Assembly: GCA_023663815.1 (NCBI GenBank)
Contig: JAMPGS010000011.1
Span: forward strand, 1 to 43,164
Direction of reading: 5' to 3'
Origin: Clostridium sp.
GTDB lineage: Bacteria > Bacillota > Clostridia > Lachnospirales > Lachnospiraceae
Length of the DNA: 43,164 nucleotides
Position 1 is the first letter of the stretch, and each line of letters starts with the position of its first letter. This document shows, one piece after another, positions 15,949-24,260 of this stretch. The notes under the pieces are model-generated. The model was not told where the DNA came from, did not search any database, and saw nothing but the letters and a program-made list of their open reading frames with translations. The position numbers were made by a program, and so were the translations under genes.

Positions 15949-17439
15949 TCATTCTGTCCAAGCCAGCGCGCACTTAACCGCCTTTTTCCATCCCTTTAAG
16001 AGCTCCTCCCGGTGATTCTCGCTCATTTCATGGACAAATTCTCTGCCAAGCTGCCAGTTTTCGCTGATTTCCGCCCTGCTCTTCCAATAGCCGCAGGCAA
16101 GCCCCGCAAGATAAGCCGCTCCAAGAGCCGTTGTCTCAATACACTCCGGCCGGTAAACCCTTGCCCCCAAAATGTCCGCCTGAAATTGCATCAAAAAGTC
16201 GTTTGCGCTGGCGCCGCCGTCCACCTTAAGCCCTGCAATGGATACCTCGGCGTCCTCCTCCATGGCGTTCAGCACGTCGTAGGTTTGATAAGCAATGGAC
16301 TCTAGCGTCGCCCTGATAAAATGCTCCTTGCCGCAGCCTCTGGTGATTCCCACCACGCAGCCTCTGGCGTAAGGATTCCAGTAAGGGGCCCCCATTCCCG
16401 CAAAGGCGGGCACCACGTAAACCCCTTCCGTGTCCTCAGTCTTTTCAGCGTATTCCTGCGTCTGGGCGGCTGTTTTCACCATCCGCATCCCATCCCGCAG
16501 CCACTGCACCGCCGCTCCCGCAACAAACACGCTTCCCTCAAGAGCATATTCCACCTGTTCCCCGCTACTGGCGGCAATTGTGGTTATCAGGCCATGGCTG
16601 GAGGTAATGGCCTCCGTACCCGTGTGCATCAGGAGAAAGCACCCCGTCCCGTAAGTATTTTTTACCTGTCCTCTGGAAAAGCAACACTGGCCGAACAACG
16701 CCGCCTGCTGATCCCCCGCGATTCCGGCAATGGGTATCTGCCCGCCAAGCACCGAGCTTTCCGCATATCCGTAAATACAACTGGAAGGCTTTACCTCCGG
16801 CAGCATACACGCAGGAATCTTTAAAAGCTCCAAAAGCTCCTGGTCCCAGCACAGCCTGTGGATATCATAGAGCATAGTGCGGCTTGCATTGGTGTAGTCC
16901 GTAACATGAATTTCACCCTTCGTTAAATTCCAAATCAGCCAGCTATCCACCGTTCCGAAGAGAAGCTCTCCCGCTTCCGCCCTTTCCCTCGCCTCCGGTA
17001 CGTTGTCCAATATCCACGCAATTTTTGTGGCGCTGAAATAAGCGTCCGGCACCAGCCCGGTTCTTTCCTTTATTAAATCCCCGTAGCCCGCCGCCACCAG
17101 CTCGTCCACCTTTTCCGCCGTTCTGCGGCACTGCCAGACAATAGCGTTGTAAACCGGCTCCCCGGTCTTTTTATCCCACACAATCGTGGTTTCCCGCTGG
17201 TTGGTGATTCCAATGCCCGCAATATCCTCCGGCCTCGCCCCCACCATGGCCATAGCTTCCATCGTCACCGAAAGCTGGGAGGACCAAATTTCCATAGGAT
17301 TGTGCTCCACCCAGCCGGGCTTTGGATAAATCTGCCCGAATTCCTTCTGGGCAATACTTTGAATTTCCCCCTTCTTGTTAAAAAGGATACATCTTGAACT
17401 TGTAGTCCCCTGGTCTAACGCCATTACATATTTGCTCAT
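15949..17439 (-). CDS. glpK: Glycerol kinase
   Basis: Phosphorylates glycerol to sn-glycerol-3-phosphate with ATP in the cytoplasm. 496 residues, the usual length. FGGY-kinase signatures: [20 protein letters not shown] at the N-terminus, [55 protein letters not shown], and the C-terminal [18 protein letters not shown] and [18 protein letters not shown] chose ATG 17439 with AAAGGGG eight bases upstream; the frame stays open to 17550 but without family similarity. It is the third gene of the glycerol operon, after two flavoproteins, with a 120-nt gap above it. Confidence 0.98.
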   Translation of the reverse strand: MSKYVMALDQGTTSSRCILFNKKGEIQSIAQKEFGQIYPKPGWVEHNPMEIWSSQLSVTMEAMAMVGARPEDIAGIGITNQRETTIVWDKKTGEPVYNAIVWQCRRTAEKVDELVAAGYGDLIKERTGLVPDAYFSATKIAWILDNVPEARERAEAGELLFGTVDSWLIWNLTKGEIHVTDYTNASRTMLYDIHRLCWDQELLELLKIPACMLPEVKPSSCIYGYAESSVLGGQIPIAGIAGDQQAALFGQCCFSRGQVKNTYGTGCFLLMHTGTEAITSSHGLITTIAASSGEQVEYALEGSVFVAGAAVQWLRDGMRMVKTAAQTQEYAEKTEDTEGVYVVPAFAGMGAPYWNPYARGCVVGITRGCGKEHFIRATLESIAYQTYDVLNAMEEDAEVSIAGLKVDGGASANDFLMQFQADILGARVYRPECIETTALGAAYLAGLACGYWKSRAEISENWQLGREFVHEMSENHREELLKGWKKAVKCALAWTE

Positions 17440-17559
17440 GCTTTTTGCCCCTTTCTCTTCTCTCCATCCGCCAAATCTCTGCCAACGGCTGTTTTGTCCG
17501 CCGCCTGCCAAACTCAAAATTTGTCCATCCTTCTCTTTACGCGGCCCCACAGCTGCTTC

Positions 17560-18978
17560 TTATGTAATGCTTTCCATGTTCCCCGTGGCAATCACCGGAA
17601 CGACTGTCCCCGCCACCTTCTCAATCAGCACGTCCCCTACCTTGACGGGAGCGCACACCACTCTCGCCTCAATCTCATCCATGCACGCGCTGATTTTCTC
17701 CTTTGGAATCTCCGACGCGGTTTTTACCGGAACCACCTTGCCGCTTCCGCCCTCCACGCGTATCATGGAAGTTACCGTCCGAACCGGGGCGGTCATTTCG
17801 CTGCGGGCGTAGGCTTCCCCCTTCTTGCAGGTATTTCCTGTAATATCAAGGCTTCCGTCCTCATTTTTCTTTACCGTAATCAGGCACCCCACCGGACATC
17901 CGATGCAAATAAGCTGGCTGGATAAATCCCGGCCTTCGGGAAGGGTACATTTGGATTTTTCCGGTATCTTCGGCCTGACCGCCTCTCCCCAATCCTTCTT
18001 TCCATTTAAAAGGTAATCCGCGGCAAAAGCCCCTGCCTTCTCGGCCTCCAAGGATACGTTGTCCACTAGGTCGTGCACGTGAAGCACGTTCCCACAGGCA
18101 AAAACTCCCTGCACAGTGGTTTCCAGCCTTTCGTTCACCACCGGCCCTTGGGTTACGTCGTCCATCTTCGCTCCGGCTCCCCTGCTCAACTCGTTTTCGG
18201 GAATCAAACCGCAGGACAAAAGCAGCGTATCGCATTTTATAAACTGCTCCGTTTCAAAAATAGGCTTTAAATTCTCGTCCACCTTTGCAATCGTCACGCC
18301 CTCCACTCTTTCCTTGCCGTGAATCTTTGTGACGGTGTGGCTGAGCTTTAAAGGAATCCCAAAGTCGTCCAAGCACTGTACAATATTTCGCTTAAGGCCG
18401 CCGGAATAAGGCATAATTTCCGCCACCAGCTTCACCTTTGCCCCCTGCAAGGTCATGCGCCTTGCCATAATCAGGCCAATGTCGCCGGATCCCAGCACTA
18501 CAATCTCCCTTCCGGGCATCCTTCCTTCTATATTTACGTACCTCTGCGCCGTCCCGGCGGAATAAATCCCAGACGGCCGGTATCCCGGTATATTCATCGC
18601 GCCCCTTGAACGCTCCCGGCAGCCCATGGCAAGGACTACCGCGCCCGCCTCAATTTGAAATAAGCCTTCTTCCTTATTCATGGCGGTTACAACGCAGGGC
18701 GCGCCGGGCTGTACGTCAATCACCATAGTGCTCAGCATGGCGGGAATCTCTTCCCTGCGGATCATATCCACGTAGCGGGCCGCGTACTCCGGCCCCGTAA
18801 GTTCCTCCTTGAATGTGTGAAGGCCAAAGCCATTGTGAATACACTGGTTTAAAATGCCTCCCAGCTCCTTATCTCTTTCCAGAATCAAAATATCCCTGAT
18901 TCCCTTTTCCCGTGCCGCCAGCGCCGCCGCCATTCCCGCCGGGCCGCCTCCTATAATAATTAAATTTGTTTTTTTCAT
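17560..18978 (-). CDS. FAD/NAD-dependent oxidoreductase fused to a DUF1667 domain
   Basis: A 472-residue protein. Residues 1 to about 350 are a pyridine-nucleotide-disulfide oxidoreductase fold: LIIIGGGPAGMAAALAAREK for FAD, EIVVLGSGDIGLIMARRM for NAD(P), and GVFACGNVLHVHDLVDNVS. The C-terminal 110 residues are DUF1667, with CIGCPVGCLITV and GNTCKKGEAYARSE. This four-cysteine set suggests a metal or iron-sulfur site. In many clostridia these are two separate genes next to glpK and the G3P dehydrogenase flavoprotein; here they are one. It overlaps the upstream flavoprotein gene by four bases (ATGA) and follows GGAGGAAG. Probable role: electron-accepting partner in glycerol-3-phosphate oxidation. 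Confidence 0.92.
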   Translation of the reverse strand: MKKTNLIIIGGGPAGMAAALAAREKGIRDILILERDKELGGILNQCIHNGFGLHTFKEELTGPEYAARYVDMIRREEIPAMLSTMVIDVQPGAPCVVTAMNKEEGLFQIEAGAVVLAMGCRERSRGAMNIPGYRPSGIYSAGTAQRYVNIEGRMPGREIVVLGSGDIGLIMARRMTLQGAKVKLVAEIMPYSGGLKRNIVQCLDDFGIPLKLSHTVTKIHGKERVEGVTIAKVDENLKPIFETEQFIKCDTLLLSCGLIPENELSRGAGAKMDDVTQGPVVNERLETTVQGVFACGNVLHVHDLVDNVSLEAEKAGAFAADYLLNGKKDWGEAVRPKIPEKSKCTLPEGRDLSSQLICIGCPVGCLITVKKNEDGSLDITGNTCKKGEAYARSEMTAPVRTVTSMIRVEGGSGKVVPVKTASEIPKEKISACMDEIEARVVCAPVKVGDVLIEKVAGTVVPVIATGNMESIT

Positions 18979-20447
18979 TCTTCCTCCAAAAGATACCAAG
19001 AGCTATCCCCTGATTTTCTGACTGCGCTTTCATCTATTTTAAGCTCGCGGGAAAGGATTTCCACCACCTTCGGGTTACAGAAGCCCGACTGGCAGCGTCC
19101 CATTCCCGCCCGCGTCCGCCGCTTAACGCCGTCCGTGGTGGTCGCTCCTAGGGGCCTTTTTATGGCGTCCAAAATTTCCCCTTCCGTCACCGTCTCACAG
19201 CGGCAGATAACGTTTCCGTAGGCCGGATTTTCCGCTATCAGCTTCCGCCTTTCCTCGGCTGAAGCCTGCGCCATATTGGGAATCCCTTTCCGGGTCCCTA
19301 CAAAGTTTTCCTTCTGGACGGGATGCAGTATCTCCTTCACTATTTCGGCTACATACTCGCCTGTCGCAGGAGCGCAGGACAGGCCGGGCGACTCCATTCC
19401 CGCCACATCGATAAAGCCGGGAGCGTCCTTCACCTCTCCAATCACAAAATCCTCTTCGCAGGCCGCCGATGCGCTCTCCCTGTCCTCTTCCATTTCCGGC
19501 ATCGTAGTCACATGGGCCCGAAGTCCCGCAAAGGACGTGATAACCTCCCTCTTAGGAATTCCCTCCACGCTGAGAGCGGCCTTTTCCGTCACCTGCTCCA
19601 TCCCCTCCTGGGTGGTCTCCGTCCCTTCCCTGTCCTCGATATCAAGGGCGGTGGGCCCGGTCAGCAGGTTCCCGTGAACCGTAGGAGTCACAAGGATTCC
19701 CTTGCCAAGAGCGGTGGGCAATTGGAACAGGGTATTTTTTACCATATTTCCCACATTTTTATCGTAGAGAAGGTATTCCCCCTTCCGCGGCGTAATCTTC
19801 ATTTTGTAGGAGCTGACCATGTTGTGAAGGGCGTCGGCGTAGACCCCGGCGGCGTTAATCACAATTTTTGTCTCGTAATTCCCCGCGTTTGTCCTGACAA
19901 GGTATCCTTTCTCGTTCTTTTCTACCGCTTCTACCTTCGTGCGGAAATGAAATTCCACCCCGTTTACCGCGGCGTTTTCCGCCAGCGCAATGGTGAGGCC
20001 AAAGGGACATACAATGGCTCCCGTGGGCGCATAGAGAGCGGCAGCCGCGCTGTCCCCCACGCCGGGCTCTATCTTTAAAAGCTCTTCCCTGTTTAAAATG
20101 GAGAGCCCCTCCACCCCGTTGGCTTCTCCTCTAGCCTTTAATTCCTCAAGCTTTCCCCTGTCCTTCTCGTCAAAGCAAAGGACGATAGAGCCGTTCTTCT
20201 TGTAGGAAAAGTCAAGCTCTTTGGAAAGCGCTTCCATCTTCCGGCTTCCCGCCAGATTCAGCTTTGCCTTCAAGGTTCCCGGCATCGCGTCGTAGCCTGC
20301 GTGGACAATGCCGCTGTTCGCCTTGGAGGTTCCCTCGCAGACGTCGGAAGCCTTTTCCAGAACCGCCGTTTTCAAATCCAGCCGGGACAGCTCCCTTGCA
20401 ACGGCGCATCCGCTCACTCCCGCTCCAACAATAATCACATCGTACAT
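18975..20447 (-). CDS. Glycerol-3-phosphate dehydrogenase-like FAD protein with BFD-type [2Fe-2S] tail
   Basis: Oxidises sn-glycerol-3-phosphate to dihydroxyacetone phosphate, by family and context. The 490-residue protein has a DAO-fold FAD domain (VIIVGAGVSGCAVARELSRL at residues 5-24, GTSKANSGIVHAGYDA, INAAGVYADAL, GMESPGLSCAPATGEY). The C-terminal BFD-like [2Fe-2S] domain has cysteines at about 415, 417, 452 and 457 (ICRCETVTEGEI, GRCQSGFC), as in anaerobic GlpA. ATG 20447 follows AAAGG. First gene of the flavoprotein-flavoprotein-glpK operon. No membrane segment is visible. An L-2-hydroxyglutarate-type oxidase annotation is possible from the fold alone, but glpK next door supports glycerol-3-phosphate. 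Confidence 0.92.
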   Translation of the reverse strand: MYDVIIVGAGVSGCAVARELSRLDLKTAVLEKASDVCEGTSKANSGIVHAGYDAMPGTLKAKLNLAGSRKMEALSKELDFSYKKNGSIVLCFDEKDRGKLEELKARGEANGVEGLSILNREELLKIEPGVGDSAAAALYAPTGAIVCPFGLTIALAENAAVNGVEFHFRTKVEAVEKNEKGYLVRTNAGNYETKIVINAAGVYADALHNMVSSYKMKITPRKGEYLLYDKNVGNMVKNTLFQLPTALGKGILVTPTVHGNLLTGPTALDIEDREGTETTQEGMEQVTEKAALSVEGIPKREVITSFAGLRAHVTTMPEMEEDRESASAACEEDFVIGEVKDAPGFIDVAGMESPGLSCAPATGEYVAEIVKEILHPVQKENFVGTRKGIPNMAQASAEERRKLIAENPAYGNVICRCETVTEGEILDAIKRPLGATTTDGVKRRTRAGMGRCQSGFCNPKVVEILSRELKIDESAVRKSGDSSWYLLEEE

Positions 20448-20546
20448 AATAAAATCCTTTCACCTTATTTTTAAAGGCCATACAAAATTTATCATTCCCC
20501 TTTTGCATGACCGTACTGCTCTTTTATAAACATAAATCCTATTTAC

Positions 20547-21422
20547 CTACCAAGTGAGAACCTCATGCCCATCCTCAGTGACCGCCACGGTAATCTCCCA
20601 CTGTGCCGAGGGCTTTCCGTCCGCCGTGTAAACCGTCCAATTGTCGTCATCGTCCACATAAATCTCGCTGGTTCCCATATTCACCATGGGCTCGATGGTA
20701 AACACCAGCCCCGGCGCCATAAGCATTTCCGTTCCGGGCGTTGTAACGTAGCTTACAAAGGGTTCCTCATGGAATTCAAGCCCGATTCCATGGCCGCCAA
20801 TATCAATTACCACGCTGTAGCCGTTCGCCATGGCGTGGGTGTTCACCGCATGGGCCATATCCCCAAGAAAACCCCACGGCTTCACCATCTCCAGCCCCTT
20901 TTCCATGCACTCCTTCGTCACTTCCACAAGCCTTTTCTTTTCCTCGCTGACCTTTCCGATACAGTACATTCTGGAGGAATCCGAAAAATAGCCTTTGTAA
21001 AGAGTAGAAACGTCCACATTGACAATGTCGCCCTCCTGCAAAATCCTGTCCTTGGAGGGTATCCCATGGCAGACTACCTCGTTGATGGAGGTGCAGACGC
21101 TTTTAGGATACCCCTCATAATTCAGCGGGGCGGGAATTCCTCCCATCTGCACGGTCATATCGTGTACAAGGTCGTCAATCTGCTGCGTATTGACGCCGGG
21201 CCCTATCATTTCCCCCACCGCGTCCAGCACGGCAATATTGATAACGCTGCTCTCCTTAATCCCCTCTATCTGCTTTCTTGTCTTTATGATTTTTCTATCC
21301 GGTACAATATGGCCTTCCAGCTCATAACGATGAATCTTTTCGTCCATCGCCATGTGGCACGCCTTATACTTTCTGCCGCTGCCGCACCAGCAGGGCTCGT
21401 TTCTGCCTAATTTCGTCATCAT
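20547..21422 (-). CDS. map: Type I methionine aminopeptidase with N-terminal SEC-C zinc motif
   Basis: Removes the initiator methionine from nascent proteins. 291 residues. The first 25 residues hold a SEC-C zinc finger (PCWCGSGRKYKACH) thought to contact the ribosome, and the rest is the pita-bread fold. Metal ligands are seen in NVDVSTLYKGYFSDSSRM (two Asp), GGHGIGLEFHEEP (His), FTIEPM (Glu) and QWEITV (Glu). Two adjacent ATGs (21422 and 21419) are possible starts; the ribosome binding site is weak (GAAGACGGA) after an unusually A-rich spacer. Below rpe and probably in the tkt-rpe transcript. SEC-C-bearing forms are common in clostridia. Confidence 0.97.
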   Translation of the reverse strand: MMTKLGRNEPCWCGSGRKYKACHMAMDEKIHRYELEGHIVPDRKIIKTRKQIEGIKESSVINIAVLDAVGEMIGPGVNTQQIDDLVHDMTVQMGGIPAPLNYEGYPKSVCTSINEVVCHGIPSKDRILQEGDIVNVDVSTLYKGYFSDSSRMYCIGKVSEEKKRLVEVTKECMEKGLEMVKPWGFLGDMAHAVNTHAMANGYSVVIDIGGHGIGLEFHEEPFVSYVTTPGTEMLMAPGLVFTIEPMVNMGTSEIYVDDDDNWTVYTADGKPSAQWEITVAVTEDGHEVLTW

Positions 21423-21516
21423 ATTCCGTCTTCTTTTTCAAGTCTGCTTTTTCGCGTTTTTTTTCACACGTTTTTTTTCGCATGTTTTTTTAATTTTCTT
21501 TTTCAAATTTTCTTTT
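21423..21516 (-). other. Purine-rich spacer between rpe and map
   Basis: 94 nt that are almost entirely A and G on the transcribed strand, with near-repeats such as GAAAAAGAAAATT and CG(T/C)G.GAAAAAAAAC. The similarity continues into the last codons of rpe. No terminator or promoter is seen, so it may be a poorly structured ribosome loading region or a product of slippage. Confidence 0.6.
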
Positions 21517-22197
21517 TCAAATTTTTTTCAAGTTTTCTTTTTCTTTAAAAGCTTTCATAAACTGGGCGATATTTTCGTCTATACTGCGTTTTTTAAACAC
21601 CGCCGAACCGGCCACGCAGACGTCCGCTCCGGCCTCGATTACTTCTCTCACGTTCTTTTTGCCCAGCCCGCCGTCAACCTCTATCTTTACCGGCAAGCCC
21701 TTTTCATCTAAATAACTGCGCAGGCACCTAATTCTGTCGTAAGCCTCCGGCATAAAGGACTGCCCCCCAAAGCCCGGCTCCACGCTCATAATCAAAACCA
21801 TCTCCACCTTAGAAAGATAGGGGTACAACGCTTCTATGGAAGTTCCCGGCTTAATGGAAATCCCCGCCTTTGCCCCGGCCCCATGAATCTTTTCTATCAC
21901 CTCGTCCACATTTTCAACAGCCTCCAAATGAAAGGTAATCCCGTCGGCTCCGCAGGCTGCAAATTCCTCAATGTACCTTATGGGGTCAACAATCATCAAA
22001 TGCACGTCAAAAAACTGACGGCTTTTCCCTCTGATAGACTTTATAAGAGGCATCCCAAAGGAAATGCTGGGCACAAAAATACCGTCCATAACATCAATAT
22101 GAAGATACTCTGCTCCGGCTTCCTCCGTTTCCTTGATTTGCTGTCCCAATATGTTAAAGTCCGCCGCAAGAAGAGACGGCGCCAAAATATACTTCAT
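21517..22197 (-). CDS. rpe: Ribulose-phosphate 3-epimerase
   Basis: Interconverts ribulose-5-phosphate and xylulose-5-phosphate in the pentose phosphate pathway. The 226-residue TIM barrel has the family motifs LAPSLLAADF, YLHIDVMDGIFVPSISFG, FFDVHLMIVDP, MSVEPGFGGQSF and IEVDGGLGKKNVREVIEAGA. Catalytic His and Asp residues are present in these. ATG 22197 follows GGAGAG. The last 10 codons are unusually Lys/Glu-rich and run into the A-rich spacer. Lies 15 nt below the transketolase C-terminal subunit gene, giving a non-oxidative pentose phosphate cluster. Confidence 0.97.
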   Translation of the reverse strand: MKYILAPSLLAADFNILGQQIKETEEAGAEYLHIDVMDGIFVPSISFGMPLIKSIRGKSRQFFDVHLMIVDPIRYIEEFAACGADGITFHLEAVENVDEVIEKIHGAGAKAGISIKPGTSIEALYPYLSKVEMVLIMSVEPGFGGQSFMPEAYDRIRCLRSYLDEKGLPVKIEVDGGLGKKNVREVIEAGADVCVAGSAVFKKRSIDENIAQFMKAFKEKENLKKI

Positions 22198-22212
22198 GTT
22201 CTCTCCAACTTT

Positions 22213-23169
22213 CTAGTTTAGAAAATCCTTCACCTGCTCGTAAATTCCCTTGCCATCCAGTTTATATTTTTCAACAAGCGCCGCTGCAGAACCGGATTCG
22301 CCAAACACGTCCTGCATACCGATTTTCATAACCGGAACCGGATATAATTTACAAAGTGCGTCGCACACCGCGCTGCCCAAACCGCCGATTACGGAGTGCT
22401 CCTCTGCCGTCACCACTTTCCCCGTCTTTTTTGCGGAGCTGACAATCAGCTCCTCGTCAAGAGGCTTGATGGTGCAAATATCAATCACTTCCGCGCTGAC
22501 CCCTTCTTCCGCCAGCTTTTCCGCCGCCTCAAGGGCGCCGCCCACGCAAATGCCCGTGGCTATAATGGTAACGTCCTTCCCCTCCCGGAGGACTGTTCCC
22601 TTTCCAATCTCAAAGCGATAATCCGGCCTGTCGTTGATAACCGGGCACACGGCGCGCCCGAATCGCATATACACGGGTCCCACATACGCCGCCGCCGCCT
22701 TTACCGCCGCTCTCGCCTCAATATCGTCCGCCGGGCACATAACCACCATGCCGGGAATCGTCCTCATCAAAGCAATATCCTCGTTGCACTGATGGGAGGC
22801 TCCATCCTCGCCTACCGTAATTCCCGCGTGGGTCGCCCCAATTTTTACGTTTAAGTGGGGATACCCTATGGAATTCCTCACCTGCTCAAAAGCCCTTCCC
22901 GCCGCAAACATGGCAAAGCTGCTGACAAAGGGAATCTTTCCCGTGGTGGCAAGCCCGGCCGCAATACCCATCATGTTGCACTCCGCAATCCCGCAGTCTA
23001 TATGGCGTTCGGGATAAACCTTCTTAAACATTCCCGTTTTCGTGGCCGCCGCCAAATCCGCATCCAATACCACTACATTGGGATTTTCCGCCCCCAGCAC
23101 CACCAGCGCACTGCCATAGCTTTCTCTGGTGGCAATCTTTTTCACTTCCTTTTTATTCATATCGGCCAT
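22213..23169 (-). CDS. tkt: Transketolase, C-terminal subunit
   Basis: The pyrimidine-binding and C-terminal half of a split transketolase, which transfers two-carbon units in the pentose phosphate pathway with thiamine diphosphate. 318 residues: pyrimidine-binding part around RESYGSALVVLGAENPNVVV, AECNMMGIAAGLATTGKIPF and GEDGASHQCNEDIALMRTIP; C-terminal part with DVTIIATGICVGGALEAAE and HSVIGGLGSAV. The start codon overlaps the stop of the N-terminal subunit by one base (TAATG), so equal amounts are made by coupling. A DXP-synthase-like annotation can be excluded by the paired gene order. Confidence 0.96.
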   Translation of the reverse strand: MADMNKKEVKKIATRESYGSALVVLGAENPNVVVLDADLAAATKTGMFKKVYPERHIDCGIAECNMMGIAAGLATTGKIPFVSSFAMFAAGRAFEQVRNSIGYPHLNVKIGATHAGITVGEDGASHQCNEDIALMRTIPGMVVMCPADDIEARAAVKAAAAYVGPVYMRFGRAVCPVINDRPDYRFEIGKGTVLREGKDVTIIATGICVGGALEAAEKLAEEGVSAEVIDICTIKPLDEELIVSSAKKTGKVVTAEEHSVIGGLGSAVCDALCKLYPVPVMKIGMQDVFGESGSAAALVEKYKLDGKGIYEQVKDFLN

Positions 23170-24014
23170 TACGCATTTTCCTCCTCATAAAGTTCACTCT
23201 CAATCCTTTCAAGATCCGCCATCGCCGCCGCGTACTGCTCGTCGTTGGGCGCCTTGCCATGCCAATCAATGCTTCCCTCCATAAAGGAAACTCCCTTGCC
23301 CTTTAGGCTGTGGGCGATAATCGCCGTGGGCATCCCCTTGGTATCCCTCGCCTCCTTAAAGGCCGCCCGAATCGCGTCAAAATCGTGAGCGTCCACATTG
23401 ATAACATGAAAATTAAAGGCCTCAAATTTTTTGTCAATGGGATAAGGAGAGCAGACCTCCGAGACGGGCCCGTCAATCTGCAGACCGTTGTTGTCCACAA
23501 TCACTACAAGATTATCCAGCTTGCGGTGCCCCGCAAACATGGACGCCTCCCAAACTTGTCCTTCTTCTAACTCGCCGTCCCCAAGAAGGGTGTAAACACG
23601 GAACTCTTTTCCGTCCATCTTGGCGGAAAGAGCCATGCCCACCGCCGCGGAGATGCCCTGTCCTAACGAACCGCTGGACATGTCCACGCCGGGGACATGC
23701 TGCAGGCAAGGGTGTCCCTGAAGATAAGAGCCCAGCTTGCGCAAAGTCGTCAAATCCTCCACCGGAAAAAAACCCCTGTTGGCCAGCGCAGAGTATAGCC
23801 CCGGAGCCGTATGACCCTTGGAGAGCACAAAGCGGTCCCTATTCTCCATCTTGGGATTTTTCGGGTCCACGTTCATTTCCTCAAAATAAAGATACGTATA
23901 AATATCTGCCGCGGACAAGGAGCCCCCCGGATGTCCCGCTTTCGCGCTGTGAACCGCCGTGACAATTCCTTTCCGCACCTCGTTGGCTGTTTTTTTCAGT
24001 TCCAGATTGTTCAT
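23169..24014 (-). CDS. tkt: Transketolase, N-terminal subunit
   Basis: The thiamine diphosphate-binding half of split transketolase. 281 residues: HSAKAGHPGGSLSAADIYTY, DRFVLSKGHTAPGLYSALA, PGVDMSSGSLGQGISAAVGM, and the diphosphate motif LLGDGELEEGQVWEA with VIVDNNGLQIDG. I chose ATG 24014 because GGAGG lies at the right distance; ATG 24026 contains that same sequence within its codons. First gene of tkt-tkt-rpe-map. A promoter lies near 24206-24234, leaving a structured leader of about 185 nt. Confidence 0.96.
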   Translation of the reverse strand: MNNLELKKTANEVRKGIVTAVHSAKAGHPGGSLSAADIYTYLYFEEMNVDPKNPKMENRDRFVLSKGHTAPGLYSALANRGFFPVEDLTTLRKLGSYLQGHPCLQHVPGVDMSSGSLGQGISAAVGMALSAKMDGKEFRVYTLLGDGELEEGQVWEASMFAGHRKLDNLVVIVDNNGLQIDGPVSEVCSPYPIDKKFEAFNFHVINVDAHDFDAIRAAFKEARDTKGMPTAIIAHSLKGKGVSFMEGSIDWHGKAPNDEQYAAAMADLERIESELYEEENA

Positions 24015-24057
24015 TTTGTCCTCCATTTTTTATTCAGCATAAATTTGCCTATAAGTA

Positions 24058-24143
24058 TTTTTCTTTGCAAACAGCAAGCCAAACGACTGCCTGCAGACAT
24101 TTGGCGGCAGCTTCGGGGCTTACCTGCTCTTTGCAAAAGAAAA
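24058..24143 (-). other. Structured 5' leader element upstream of transketolase genes
   Basis: The arms at 24058-24080 and 24116-24143 are imperfect inverted copies (CTTTGCAAACAGCAAGCC against the complement of GGCTTACCTGCTCTTTGCAAAAG), giving a stem of about 20 bp with small bulges. Inside is a second stem GCCAAA/TTTGGC with CTGC/GCAG. It lies between promoter and start codon, so it would be transcribed. No known riboswitch class was recognised. Confidence 0.6.
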
Positions 24144-24205
24144 GAATCCGCCTCAGAGAAGGATACGACTTTTGCAATATCTCCCGCCCATGTCAAGCAT
24201 GTAAT

Positions 24206-24234
24206 ATTTTATCACAACTGTATCATATAATCAA
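24206..24234 (-). promoter_or_regulatory. Sigma-A promoter of the tkt-rpe-map genes
   Basis: Minus strand TTGATT (24234-24229), 17-nt spacer, TAAAAT (24211-24206). On the plus strand TATAAT (24226-24231) overlaps it and could serve as the -10 for the DUF885 gene, but I see no good -35 for that direction. Confidence 0.7.
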
Positions 24235-24260
24235 ACGAATAGTCTCAGGAGGCTACAACT

